Made by a program: the position numbers and the translations under genes. The notes below the pieces were generated by a model, which saw only the letters and a list, made by a program, of their open reading frames with translations, was not told where the DNA came from and did not search any database. From positions 13,383,192 to 13,447,191 of the forward strand of contig AP025065.1 in assembly GCA_036186865.1 (NCBI GenBank): a stretch of DNA of 64,000 nt, in the 5' to 3' direction. Source of the stretch: Eustoma russellianum (lineage: Eukaryota > Streptophyta > Magnoliopsida > Gentianales > Gentianaceae). Below are positions 33,409 to 43,879 of this stretch, one piece after another (the first letter of the stretch is position 1; the number at the start of each line of letters is the position of its first letter).

Positions 33409-34119
33409 GTACCAATGGCTGCATCAGTTGTTAATATCATACTGCATTGTAGACCTAACTTCGGGCATAGAGGAGCTTTCAGATGCTGAAATAGAAAGCG
33501 TGATTTTATTGGTACAAATTTTACTTGCAGCAGAAGATTTTCCTTCCTCAGATATCTATAATTAATTAAATGTCTATTCCAGAAGTGGTTTTCTGCCGTT
33601 ATGGAAATCTGTTGGTATAACAAAAGTTTGCATATTTTCATCTGGAATGCTCACTTAAAAATTGGAGTTCTGATGACAAACAACTCCCAAGAGGAATATC
33701 AATTCTTATTTTCTGAAGTTTCCTGCATAGTTGCAGGTTTGTCCTCGCCCAATCCCATTTGACCTTGATTTTTCCTTATGGAAATTTGCTTCTGCTGCAA
33801 GCAAATTCCCGTAAATCATGTACTATATTTTCTTGCTTATGTAACTCCTCATCCTTGTTCTTTGCTTTCTGCATGTGGGTTTGCTCCACCTACCTGGATG
33901 AAGAACTCTCCTTGGGACATTACTATAACGATCATCATTTTTCTAGTTTAAGGGACCTTCAGTTTCTTCCACTTTCCGCATATCTTCTTAATTTTATTCT
34001 CATCCCTCTCTTTTGCCCAGGTTCAAACCTTAAGGGACCTTCAGTTTCTTCAACTTTCGGCATAGCTTTTGAATTTCATTCTCATCCACCTCCTTTTCCC
34101 AGGTGCATTGAATAATTTG
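33409..34119 (+). other. Intron DNA with an 82-bp tandem duplication
   Basis: Apparently host intron. Direct copies start TTAAGGGACCTTCAG at 33948 and 34030; each ends in a pyrimidine tract plus CCCAGGT, so the duplication also doubles a splice-acceptor-like site. No coding similarity. Confidence 0.65.
33948..34105 (+). repeat. 82-bp tandem duplication
   Basis: Period 82 bp; copies differ at around ten sites. Confidence 0.9.
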
Positions 34120-34640
34120 CTAGAACATCGGGTGTTTACGCCTGCATGATGATCTTCTGAAAGGCTTAGTCCCCTTTTTTAATCCTGTTTCCACATGTAA
34201 AAGGCCAGCTGCATGCTCAGATGATAGTGGATTCAATTAAACCAACTTGTAACGACTAAGCAAATTATGCCATTCCTCAGAAACAAGAATTCTGTCCATT
34301 TTCATAACAGTGTAGCAGCTCCAATCCCTTAGCACTCTTTTGGCCAAATAGAATAGGCCAAAAGAGTATGCCATGGGTCATCCAAAAAAGATGTCGCTCC
34401 ATTCCCTATTATTCTCTTGATATGCTGGGTATATTGATCTCTTACCAAAAGTAGCCTTTTTTACATCCAAGAATCATTCTGCTTGGGCTTCAACTCCCAC
34501 ATAGACTTCCTTTTTAATATGACTGAATGTACCTACTTCACCACAAATTTCTTTGTTTTCACATATCCTCAAGATGACCTTCATAAGATATGAATTGTTA
34601 ACCTAGGCAATATCACTTACGCATAAGCCCCCATTCTCTT
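34120..34640 (-). mobile_element. Scrambled LINE ORF2 fragments (antisense)
   Basis: On the minus strand, SWMWKKLLLVRDQYTQHIKR and IGNGATSFLDDPWHTLLAY (about 34365-34475) match the segment before zf-RVT. MDRILVSEEWHNLL (about 34265-34310) matches the end of the endonuclease, which should come earlier. The order is reversed relative to an intact LINE, so this is a rearranged remnant. Confidence 0.6.
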
Positions 34641-34840
34641 TTGGTTTACATATACTTTTGTTGGAATCCAAGAGGTAAACATGTAGAGAATTATTTAGGG
34701 GATTTTCATATCTGATAGTTATAGTAATTTGTGTGATATGATCTTTGGTTTACATATACTTTTGTTGGATCCAAGGGGTAAACATGTGGAGAATTAGTTA
34801 GGGGATTTTCATATCTGATAGTTATCGTAATTTATATGAT
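34641..34840 (+). repeat. 104-bp tandem duplication at an LTR start
   Basis: Copies start TTGGTTTACA at 34641 and 34745 and run through GATAGTTAT.GTAATTT. Each includes the TGTTGGA that looks like the start of the LTR of remnant E. Confidence 0.9.
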
Positions 34841-35730
34841 AAGGATGCATTTTAGGAAAGCAGGTTGTTCTTTTGTTATTATTGAGATCTTACAGGATCT
34901 CCCTAATTTAGTATGATTTCACTCCTTGATAGAAGGGTGTTCATCCTATAAATGTAGCCTTATTGTGTTTAGAAAAATTAATCCTTTTACCATCTAAGCC
35001 TACATGGCATGATAGCCAACAAAAACGGCTAGTACTTGACGGGCGACATGGTTACTAATGGAAGCTCAAGCTCTGTTAGTCAAGGTGATTCTGCCACCTC
35101 GACTCTAGGGAGAGATGCATCCCATCTTTCTCAATTTAATATTCATGAACTTAATGGAAAAAAACTATATTGAGTGGCCGTGAAGCTACAGTTGATGGAA
35201 GAGGAAAGTTAAGTTGCATTATAAAGGAATTGAAGAGATTGCATGCTGGGATAACAAATTTGAAGCCTGGAGGTCAGAGAATTTTCTTGTCATTTCCTGG
35301 CTGATAAACTTATATGGAGCCATCCATCGGGAAGCCGTTTATATTTCTTCTCTTAGTCAAGGATGTATGAGATGCCATCAAGGAAACATACTTGGATTTA
35401 GAGAATTTCTCATAACATCTTTGATCAAAGAATCAGCTCTAGCAATTCAAACAAGCTGACAAAAAGGTGACAAAGTATTACAATGAAATGGTATCTCTAT
35501 GGCAAGAATTAGATCAATAACGATAAGTGGGTTTGCACATCAAATTGTGTAAAGATAAAAGGAAGGAGAATGATAGGGTGTACATGTTCTTAGCAGGACT
35601 TAACAAGTCATTTGATGAGGTGATGTCCAGAATACTTTGGAGAAACCCACTCCCTTCACAAAGGGGGGCCTTTTCTGAAATCAGGAGAGAAGAATCCAGA
35701 AGAAAGGTTTATGATCATACCGGAAGCTGA
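34659..35730 (+). mobile_element. Copia remnant E: LTR, primer site, gag
   Basis: Probable 5' LTR 34659-35004 (TGTTGG...TACA, with CTATAAATG near 34947). Then a mutated primer site TGGCATGATAGCC at 35005-35017 (compare TGGTATCAGAGCC). Gag runs from ATG 35048 (MVTNGSSSSVSQGDSATS, FNIHELNGKKLY stop) to about 35728 (FLAGLNKSFDEVMSRILW, FSEIRREESRRKV). Gag resembles that of element B. Pol is gone: LINE RT starts about 35760. Confidence 0.8.
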
Positions 35731-35759
35731 CTTTAATATCACAACAGAGAGTTCAACGT

Positions 35760-36450
35760 TGGTTACCATGAAAAAAGACCAAGTTGTGGAAAGTAAAAAG
35801 AAATCTTCGTGTGACCACTACAAGAGACATAAATGGTAACTTCAATACGTCCCGAGGTCTCGTGCAAGAGGACCCTCTTTCCCCAAGCCTTTTCATTCTT
35901 ATCAAGGAGGGGTTCACACAGCTCCTGAAAAGGAAAATTCTCAACTCTAGCTTTAGCCTCCATCCTAAATGTGAGCACCTAAACCTCTCTTCTGTTGCTT
36001 TTGCTCAAGATTTATTCATCCTTTCAAAAGCTGACACCAGTCCGTTAGGATAATTAAAGAAGCACTGGTTGAATTCCATACACTGTCAGGACTGCAACCT
36101 AATCTCCAGAATTGTGAGATTTACACCTCTGGTATTAGTACTCAGGAAATGGAAGCATTGGTTAGTATTCTAGCTTTGCCCCTAAGCAGTATTCCCATTA
36201 GAGATCTGAGTGTCCCTCTGGTGTCAAGTAAGCTCTCTTACTCTGATTGTGGAACACTTTTAGATAAGCTAACAAATAAGGTGCAAAGCTAGACAAATAA
36301 ATCTTTCTTATGGAGTAAACATCAATCAATCAACACTATCCTCATGGCTGTCTGTAGATATTGGACGATCTCTTCCTCCTTAGGATAATTATGAGAGAGG
36401 TGGAGAGAATCATAAAATCACTGCTGTGGGGTGGCTTCATGAAAGCCAAG
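35760..36450 (+). mobile_element. LINE reverse transcriptase fragment
   Basis: NFNTSRGLVQEDPLSPSLFI near 35840, the frame-shifted SSVAFAQDLFILSKADTS near 35985 (usual F/YADD now FAQD) and later RT blocks to about 36450. Closest in wording to the LINE at 23225. Dead. Confidence 0.75.
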
Positions 36451-36479
36451 ATAGGAAGGTATTTATCTATTTACCCCTA

Positions 36480-36990
36480 CTATATATAGCCTAATAGGAG
36501 AGTCTTTATCTAACTTTCATAAGTTATCACCTTCCTAATCCATTCCTCACTTATCTCTTCATTCATTAGGTCTTCTTACCTCTTGTAGAAAGTCTTTGGG
36601 TTTCAGTTTCAGAGTGGTATTGGTCAGAAGAGACATACCCCTCTTCAGGCATACCCTTTGAAGAAGGTTGTTCCGGCTGGGTTCCCTTCCTAACTTTGGG
36701 CTTAACATTTGGGACCTTATGAAAATTGGTATCCATGGAGGTATCTTCAAAGTTATGATTTTTCCCACCTTCACTAGTTTCTTTGTCAGAATATTCTTCC
36801 CTAATTCAAAGGATAGATAGGTGGGGGACCCTGCCCCACCTAAGTTTGGATGGCTTCATGGGTTGTTGATCATCAAGATCAATCTCTTGGTCATCATCCT
36901 GATCCTCATATCATCTTGAAGATTTTCATTGGTACGAGGTTCTAAATCTCTAAGGGCGTCGAATTTATTTGCAATGGTTTTTTTCAATGC
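36480..36990 (-). mobile_element. LINE ORF1 fragment (antisense)
   Basis: Minus-strand TIANKFDALRDLEPRTNENL (about 36920-36980) is a variant of the KFNSLASM.AESE motif of the other ORF1 copies; acidic and basic low-complexity sequence follows. It lies between two sense LINE ORF2 pieces. Confidence 0.55.
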
Positions 36991-37600
36991 AGGGGCCCCC
37001 TTCTCTTAGATCCTTCACTAATAACCTTATTAATGAAGATTACTGGAAATGGAGTCCTGCCCAACAATTCTCGATCAGTAGTGCCTCAGTTGCAAATATT
37101 CCTCCCCCGAACATGTTCCTGGATTAAGATCGTTTGGAGTAGCCATCATTTCCTTAGATATGCAATCATTCTCTGCATTGTATTTTGGAACAGATTGCCT
37201 ACTCTTGTAAAACTTGCCTAATGGGGGTATTGTGGATACTGACTTGTGTCTGGTTTATGGTAGACTACCAGAAGACCATGAACACTTGTTTTTCAATTGT
37301 TCCTTTTCGAAGGTTGTTTAGAAGGCTGTACTTCTTCGGCTAAATTGTAAAATCCTCATTTTCTCATGGGATGACCTGTAGGAATGGCTACTCGAAAATC
37401 ATTGGTGTTCGAAGTTTCAAAAAGACCTGGTATACTTTGGCTTATCTGTAGTTGTCTACTCAGTTTGGAGAGAACGAAATCAAAGGTTCCATCAATCTGC
37501 TCAGAGGAACGAACATACTGTAATTGGAGAAGTATTACAGAACATTAGGCTTGGTGTCACTTCATGGCAGAACGCCGGGAAGTCTCAAGTAAATTGAGAA
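36991..37600 (+). mobile_element. LINE ORF2 C-terminal fragment
   Basis: WSPAQQFSISSASVANIPPP near 37050, then IKIVWSSHHFLRYAIILCIV and FWNRLPTLVKLA, the zf-RVT region. Then DHEHLFFNCSF-like sequence near 37275 and ERNQRFHQS near 37470. Frame breaks. Confidence 0.75.
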
Positions 37601-37607
37601 ATTGCTG

Positions 37608-37610
<3 letters not shown>

Positions 37611-37652
<42 letters not shown>
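37611..37652. repeat. (AT)n microsatellite
   Basis: About 21 uninterrupted AT units next to the end of a LINE fragment. Confidence 0.97.
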
Positions 37653-37654
<2 letters not shown>

Positions 37655-38239
37655 CGGATTTTCTCTTTTTAGTTTGTGATGATCTTTCCATTCTGAAGTT
37701 GAGCTAACTCTACATAATTTTTTATGCTTATATCCTTGCAGTGGTTGGGGTAGATAACCTATTCGCCTGATCTGATTAAGTTTTTAAACTTCAGGGGTAC
37801 TGTCTTCTCAGGTAATTCTGGGTTACTTAGATACTTTTGAGTTGCTTTTCCTTGCTTGCTTGTTTGTTGTGTAGGTACCTGCTCTACGATCTCGGGGACT
37901 AGCAGCTATTTGTGATCCTAATCAACCGAGTGTTGCGCTCATTCATGGCTCTGGAAATATAATTCTGGTTAATGCACTCCGACCCATTTAGTAGCTCGCA
38001 TTCAACATAGATCAAGAAATGACTTTTGGTTCTTAATTTTTTTGTCCATTTGGGCAGGGTTTTTGTCTACTGCTAATAATGTTGGAATTAGGTTTAGTTT
38101 TGCAATTGTCCAGGAAATCCTTGTTGGTTGCAGTACTGCTATTATGTAAAATTTCCTAATTCTACCCTTGGCTTTTATAATCGACATGCATACATTGCTC
38201 CATGCCACCACTCTATTTTGTCGGTTCAATGATTACTAC
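37653..38239 (+). other. Unassigned DNA holding an exon-like fragment
   Basis: At 37876-37991 an open + frame reads VPALRSRGLAAICDPNQPS, VALIHGSGNIILVN and ALRPI stop. It is preceded by TTGTGTAG and contains a donor-like GTTAATG at 37967. This composition is unlike the surrounding LINE and copia sequence. I do not recognise the protein and it is not part of GCN2, whose exons join across it. Confidence 0.4.
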
Positions 38240-38530
38240 GGCTGTTATTGATATATAGCATCTTATTGTAAGCCACCTATTTTGTTATTGTTTTAGGCAA
38301 CTTTCGTACGGGTTGGCGATTTCCATTTCTACTCGCATTTTAGTTTTGAGCTCTTAGATCTAGTGATCACCTATGACTACCTTTTGTAAAGGTTGGCACT
38401 AGTGGTAGGAAATACATTTTAAGCCACCTATATGCTTCGACTAAGCTACTTGTTGCTTTATGTCGATAGTATCTATTGTAGATTTGCTTATTTGACTTAT
38501 ATATGAAATTTTAATTTACAAAAGAATAAC
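38240..38530 (+). mobile_element. LINE 3' tail
   Basis: TTTTGTAAAGGTTGGCACTAG, TAAGCCACCTA and an A-rich end match the tail at 31390-31550, so this is the end of another copy of that LINE, possibly the one at 35760-37600. Confidence 0.7.
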
Positions 38531-38599
38531 CTTTGTGTTTTGGGGACTGAACTTCATAAGAGAGGGAGCGTATTCGTGCTCCTGTCTTGCTGCCTTCTT

Positions 38600-39640
38600 A
38601 AAAAGGTAGTTTAAAACTGGGATTGTGTCCACAATTTTAACTTCATTTAGCTCAGCGTCCTTAATAGGTAGATTCTTATCTTTGTGCTGTTTATCCGGAT
38701 GGGAATTCTTTCGAACCTCACGTTTATCCTACGTCCTTCTTATGCTCTACCACATGGAGGAGGTTGGACATTTTTATTTGGCTCCTTTTTCGCACCATAG
38801 TTATGGCCAAAGGCTTTGCATTTGACACACTGTGTAAACATCCACTCACAATTAACCTTTTGGAAGGCTTCCTTATGGACTCATCAATGAGTTTGAGATG
38901 TTTTGGAAGAACATCTCTAGCTTTGATTTTCACGCAGATCCTATCATAAGCCACTCTTGATTGAGCAGTTATGGTCTTATCATGAACATTGGCTTCCCAA
39001 TAAGGGTCCTTAGTCTACCTAGGGTAACATGGTTGATGTATGAAGTCTGAGAAAAGGGAACCTAACTCAGGCTGAGATAGCATTCAATTTTAGCTTTCTA
39101 TTCTTTTCTATGGATTCTAAGGCCAGAGAAAAAGGACCATATTCCCTAAAGGAAGAGGAGATAGATCTAGAATATCCTGCATGCAAGTTGCGGATTGAAA
39201 TCTGAAGAGGAAGAGTTCCTCGTCAAGTTTCTGCGTCTTAAAAAGACCTTTGTTGCTCTATTTATCCTCGGAAAGTTCTTCAGATGTAGAAAGAAGCGCT
39301 ATTTTCAATAATCTGGCCCACACTCGTAGTGTTTCATCTGAGCTTGTATTTGCTGACCTCTTGAGATGGGATTGCAACAAATTTCAACCCTTTATGCTCT
39401 TCGTAGCTGTATGATTGTAGCTTGGATGATGTTTATGGTTTGAAATCAAGCTTGAGCAGACTTGTCCAGTCCGTTTCCGCACGTACAATGTCTTGCAAGT
39501 TGTTAGATTGACTCGGGTCAGAAAGATTTGTCCAATTTGCAGCAAGACGACCAAAATCAGAGAACTTCGACCATAATTTTGGCCGCCAGAGTGGCCCGAA
39601 GGCCTGAGAAGGAGGTGGGTGCTGTAGCTCAGTTAATTAT
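38600..39640 (-). mobile_element. LINE ORF1 fragment (antisense)
   Basis: Minus-strand YDRICVKIKARDVLPKHLKL (about 38885-38950), then a Cys-containing stretch and low-complexity tail, match the region after DUF4283 in plant L1 ORF1. The N-terminal part, to about 39640, is frame-broken. Confidence 0.7.
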
Positions 39641-39859
39641 GAGTAGAATGAGGCTAATTTGCGGTTAGGTAAACGTTAGAGGAGGAGAGAGAGGGGACAA
39701 GTTACCGTTGGCAGTGGTGAGAGCTGGAGATGAGAGAGAAAAGGTGTATATTTGTGGTGGTTATTTGGCTGTATTGAGAAAAAGATTTTAGAGAGTAGTT
39801 GGAGCGAAAAATTTTAGAGATTGAAGTCGCCAAGGATCACTATATCAGATTGCTTTCAA

Positions 39860-40022
39860 TTCACTTCTATGTCTTAGGCATAGTGCTTTCATTAGCTCCT
39901 TAGAAATATGACAATCCTGCTGTTCTACTTAATTGTAAATGAGCAATTGCTTCTGATATTGCTTATATAATGGCTATCTTTTATGTATATTTTAATATCT
40001 ATGAAATTTGGTTCACAGAAAA
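39860..40022 (+). mobile_element. LINE/half-LINE 3' tail
   Basis: GAGCAATTGCTTCTGATATTG and TATGAAATTTG before an A-rich end match the tail just before the poly(A) tract at 6900 (GAGCAATTATTTATGATATTG). No coding part adjoins it in the same orientation. Confidence 0.6.
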
Positions 40023-40274
40023 ATAACAAATCCACTTCCCTGCTGTAACTTGGAAGTAACTGGGAAATAGCCTAAAATGGAATTACAGTCTTTCACGCTT
40101 TCTTCAAATTATCATTTGTGTTTTATCTTCAACGCTGCGAAAAGTGCTAAAATTTTGCTACGTAAAGAAACAAAAGCCCTTATTGAAAATTTTGGTCTTC
40201 CTGTATGCTTTACACTGACTTTTGTTTCATGTTTATTTATTCATTTACTGATTTTCGGATTCTCTTTGGTGCAG

Positions 40275-40355
40275 AAGCTCTTCTATAAACGATATGAGAT
40301 AACAAATGTATATCGAAGGGCTATTGGACATTCACCACCTAATAGATATCTTCAG
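40275..40355 (+). CDS. GCN2: GCN2 exon, HisRS-like motif
   Basis: 27 codons, KLFYKRYEITNVYRRAIGHS and PPNRYLQ. RYE...VYR.....PPN is the HisRS motif 2-like segment. Acceptor TGCAG, donor GTTTGC. Confidence 0.97.
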
Positions 40356-40432
40356 GTTTGCTTTCCTGTATCCTCTGGTTCTGCCGGTGGTCTGAGAAGT
40401 GAACATAGTTCTTTACCTGGGCTATTTCGCAG

Positions 40433-40489
40433 GGTGATTTTGATATCATCGGAGGTGCAACTGCACTGACCGAAGCTGAAACAATTAAG
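40433..40489 (+). CDS. GCN2: GCN2 exon, HisRS-like domain
   Basis: 19 codons, GDFDIIGGATALTEAETIK, the F-D-I-.-G segment that follows motif 2. Acceptor TTCGCAG, donor GTAAAG. Confidence 0.95.
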
Positions 40490-40999
40490 GTAAAGTTTTG
40501 TCTGGTCGACGATGTGTAACTGTGTATCACATTCTTATGGACTTATTTATTTCCTGTCCTTGTTGCTAAATACGTACATACGTGCATACAAACATGCTGG
40601 TTACATAACTATGGCTTGAACTATGCCTTTTATGGATAGATATCATATATGTACATTGGTACGTACATACATAAACTGCATGTTCTTTTACTAGCGATTT
40701 TCTCTCATTAAAATAAACGCTCCCACATCTCTCTAGGAATTTAGGACAAAACTCTCTCTTTCCTGAAATAAACATATCTTCTCTGTCCTTACTCCAAGAA
40801 ACATCACCGCCAATGTCTACCTCTCCGTCTCCTCTCTGCCTCCAACGGTCATATCGCTTCCGATAGCAACCAAATTTCTTGCTCCTTCACATTTTGTCTA
40901 ATTCTCCATCTTCATTATCTTCCCCGGCCATCGCGACCTTTTAAGCGCGTCAGTCGCGGTCGGAGAACACTATATATGCCCAACCAAATCGGCTTTTCT
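40490..40999 (+). other. Intron DNA, possibly LINE 5' leader
   Basis: Mostly AT-rich. From about 40690 C/T-rich stretches (CTCTCTCTTT, CTCCGTCTCC) lead toward ORF1-like sequence, as a LINE leader would. Not certain. Confidence 0.35.
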
Positions 41000-41410
41000 G
41001 ACTTTGCCTGACAAAATTCAACATGCAAGTTGATATAAGAGCTAAATCGGCTTAGGCTTCTCTGCTCAAGTCCGATTTCGCTCTCGAAGCTTCATCTACT
41101 CTTTCTATGGCGACTATTGACACATATAATGGGAGCAACTCTTTCGCTTTTGACCCATAAAGGGTTGCGGATAAACAAAAGTGGAATTTCTCCATAATTT
41201 GTTTAGGTGATGGGGAACAATGCTTCCTTCTTCAACATGAACATCTTTGAACAGAGATTGAGCTCCAAGAGTCTTGTTCATGTTCAAAGAGGAAGACCTT
41301 TTCTTATTCAGGTTTCAATTAGAAAATTCCAAACAAAGCATTTTGTTACTTTTACCTATGTCTTTTGGAAAAAGGGTCTTCTTTCTACGACTATTGACTC
41401 CTAATAAACC
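41000..41410 (+). mobile_element. LINE ORF1 N-terminal fragment
   Basis: KSDFALEASSTLSMATIDTY and, further, DKQKWNFSIICLG align in wording with the ORF1 start at 44150-44280 (SDSLSSVNIEISDDN, NKQKWGPAIV). Frame-damaged. Confidence 0.5.
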
Positions 41411-41422
41411 TATTCAACTAAG

Positions 41423-41656
41423 TTGGGTATGGTTCCAGTCTCGGTGAAATTCCCTGACCTCAAAGCGCATTACTCCATTGCTTATGTACTCAATGGGCTA
41501 GGTACACTTAATGGGAAACCTAAAGATTTTAAGAAGCAACAATCTTGTATTGATGACTTAGTAGAATGCATTCATCGATTTATAGCCTACCAGAACTCTA
41601 ATAAGAGATCAATCGGACCTCTCTATTTTAGGCAACTATTTGAATACAGGATATGA
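41423..41656 (+). other. Unidentified 77-codon open stretch
   Basis: Reads MGMVPVSVKFPDLKAHYSI, then AYVLNGLGTLNGKPKDFKKQ, then CIDDLVECIHRFIAYQNSNK to a TGA at 41654. The composition looks like a folded protein and I cannot place it in LINE, copia or GCN2. It may be a captured gene fragment or chance. Confidence 0.3.
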
Positions 41657-42205
41657 GATCGTGTGATATCTTATTTATGGAAATCATATATACACCCCTA
41701 ATTAAACCAAATCACTCCTATCTAAGTATAATATAATACATTTATTCTAGTGTATATCTCATTCTTTCATCTGTGTACATTTCTACGCCCCCTCAAGCTT
41801 GGTTGTATATATTAATACAATTAAGTTTGGACAATAAATGTTGAAATATTCAGATTGAGACTGGCTTGGTCAGCAGCTCGACCAACTGGTCTTTAGTAGA
41901 TATATACTCTAGGCTGGTAAATTTGTCTTCAAGCTTTTCTATGATGAAATGTCTATCAATGTACACGTATTTAGATTTGTCACGTTGAACTGGATTTTCT
42001 GACATATTGGTTGTTGTGACATTAGTGCTGAACACTTGGACAAGATTACCATTCTCTTGCCTGAGGTCTGTTATGACTGCCTTAAGGCATATTCCTTCAC
42101 ATATTCCCAATGCGGAGGCCCGCAACTGTGCCTCTACACTACTCCTGGCTACTACTCCTTGCTTCTTGCCTCTCCAGGTTACCAGGTTCCCTCGCACACC
42201 CGTAG
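41657..42205 (-). mobile_element. Copia remnant G (antisense), RNase H end and LTR start
   Basis: Minus strand: RGNLVTWRGKKQGVVARSS near 42160, RDKSKYVYIDRHFIIEKLED near 41960, STKDQLVELLTKPVSI near 41880, then the polypurine run (CCCCCTC on the + strand at 41789) and LTR-like sequence TAGAAATGTACAC down to about 41657. The upstream part was cut by the RTE insertion or deletion. Confidence 0.85.
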
Positions 42206-42234
42206 TAGACCTCCTATGTTGCGTTCTTAATTTC

Positions 42235-43530
42235 AGCTCTTGCGTTCGTACGCCTATAGGGAATACAGACTTCTTTCCGGTGGAGGTAGGCCTCCATCAA
42301 GGGTCTGCGTTGAGCCCATTTCTTTTTGCAGTTGTCCTTGACGAGTTGTCAAAGCCGATACAGGACGCAGTTCCGTGGTGTATGCTTTTTGCTGACGATA
42401 TTGTATTAGTAGCAGAAAGCAGACATACCCTAAGTATGAGACTAGAGCAGTGGAGAGGTGTTTTAGAGAGAAAAGGCTTAAAGATTAGCCGTTCTAAGAC
42501 CGAGTATCTGCACTGTGACTTCAACGGCGTAGCAGATAGTGAGGATAGCCAGCTCACTATCGATGGTCAAGTTGTACCACAGGTAAGTAAGTTTAAGTAA
42601 CTAGGATCATTTGTGCAGCATAATGGCGGCATAGATAATGATGTAGCACATCGAGTTCAAGCAGGCTGGTGTAGATGGAGGGCGGCCTCAGGGGTGATGT
42701 GTGACAAGAATTTTCCAACTAAATTAAAGGAAAAATTTTATAGGATGGCAGTACGACCGGCAATGCTACATGGACAGATTGCTGGGCCATCAAGAGGTCA
42801 CAATTGCAGAAGATGGAAGTGGCAGAGATGAAGATGTTGAGATGGATGTGTGGGCGTACAAGGCTAGACCGGATCAGAAACGAGGTGTTTCGAGACAGGT
42901 TAGGCGTGACTAGTATAGGAGATAAGATAAGAGAGGGAAGAATGAGATGGTTTGGGCATGTCAAGCGAAGACCGACGACGACGTCGGTCAGAACAATTGA
43001 AAGCCTCATTGTAGAGGGGAACAGGAGTAAAGGCAGGCCGTAACTGACTTGGGCTGAGCAGATTAAGCACGACATACTAGATTTGCACCTCTCTGAGGAC
43101 ATGGTCCAGGATAGGAGTTCATGGAGACATAAGACTAAGGTTAACGAGGTATAGGTCATATATAGGGACACCTTAGAGTATATTTAGGGACATAGATAGT
43201 GTATACGCTTTAGGTTGACTTTGCATTTGTTTGCTTATTTTTTACCGTTGTTTTGCATTACTGTACATATACACGTGATGTGTATTTTAATATTGAAAGC
43301 ATCTTCTTTGTATTTCTTGAATTCCCTCACTAACACACTAGCACATCATATCTCTATTATTATGTCATTTTTGCAGTTACATATGGAGCCGGGGGTCTCA
43401 CTAGAAGCAGACTCTCTATCCTTTGGGATAGAGGTATTGTCTGCCTACCACTTACCCTCCCCAGACCCTAACGATAGCTTTTGCTGTCGTTGGGATATAC
43501 TGGGTACGGATGATGATGACGACGACGGAA
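42235..43530 (+). mobile_element. RTE-type LINE, 5'-truncated
   Basis: RT blocks VGLHQGSALSPFLFAVVLDE near 42290 and MLFADDIVLVAESRHT near 42385, then [25 protein letters not shown] near 42665, LRWMCGRTRLDRIRNEV near 42840 and MRWFGHVKRRP near 42945. These are the wording of plant RTE elements, distinct from the L1 copies here. The 3' end has the family ending: GAGCCGGGGGTC at 43387, then ACCCTCCCCAGACCCTAACG and a GAT/GAC triplet run to 43530. A stop at 42598 and frameshifts near 42780 and 43040 inactivate it. Confidence 0.92.
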
Positions 43531-43589
43531 GAAGCTAACGAGAGACTTTGGGCCATAGGTAACTTCTTCCTGTACCAGTTCTGAGATGT

Positions 43590-43840
43590 ATTAGCCTTAG
43601 ATAAGGCTCTGCAAATAATGTGCTAAAGAAATCAGAAGCCATTTGTTTAATTTTGTCATAGTCTTCCACCATAATCGGATTACTATGTTGGAGCCTAAGA
43701 ATCTTATTTCTAGCTGTGTGAGATTTGACTGATCTGTGAAAAAGTTGTGGTAAAATTGTGCGTTTCTGTGTTCTTCATTCATCAATTTGATTCTAGACTT
43801 TTCTTTCAAGAAAGTTTCTTCAAATGACAGGAGCCTAGTG
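43590..43840 (-). mobile_element. LINE ORF2 fragment (antisense)
   Basis: Minus-strand KSRIKLMNEEHRNAQFYHNF matches the linker between endonuclease and RT in L1 ORF2 (K.KWL.EGD.NT.FFH). Confidence 0.6.
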
Positions 43841-43879
43841 TAGTCTTTTGCACTTAAATGTATGATGTAAATAACGTTA

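Noticed and set aside
37611..37652. (AT)n run considered as a matrix-attachment or origin-like site
   Set aside because: A plain dinucleotide microsatellite is enough to explain it; nothing else supports a function.
43508..43530. GAT/GAC triplet run considered as a coding acidic repeat
   Set aside because: It is the typical short-repeat 3' end of an RTE LINE, at the expected place after the ACCCTCCCCAGACCC block.
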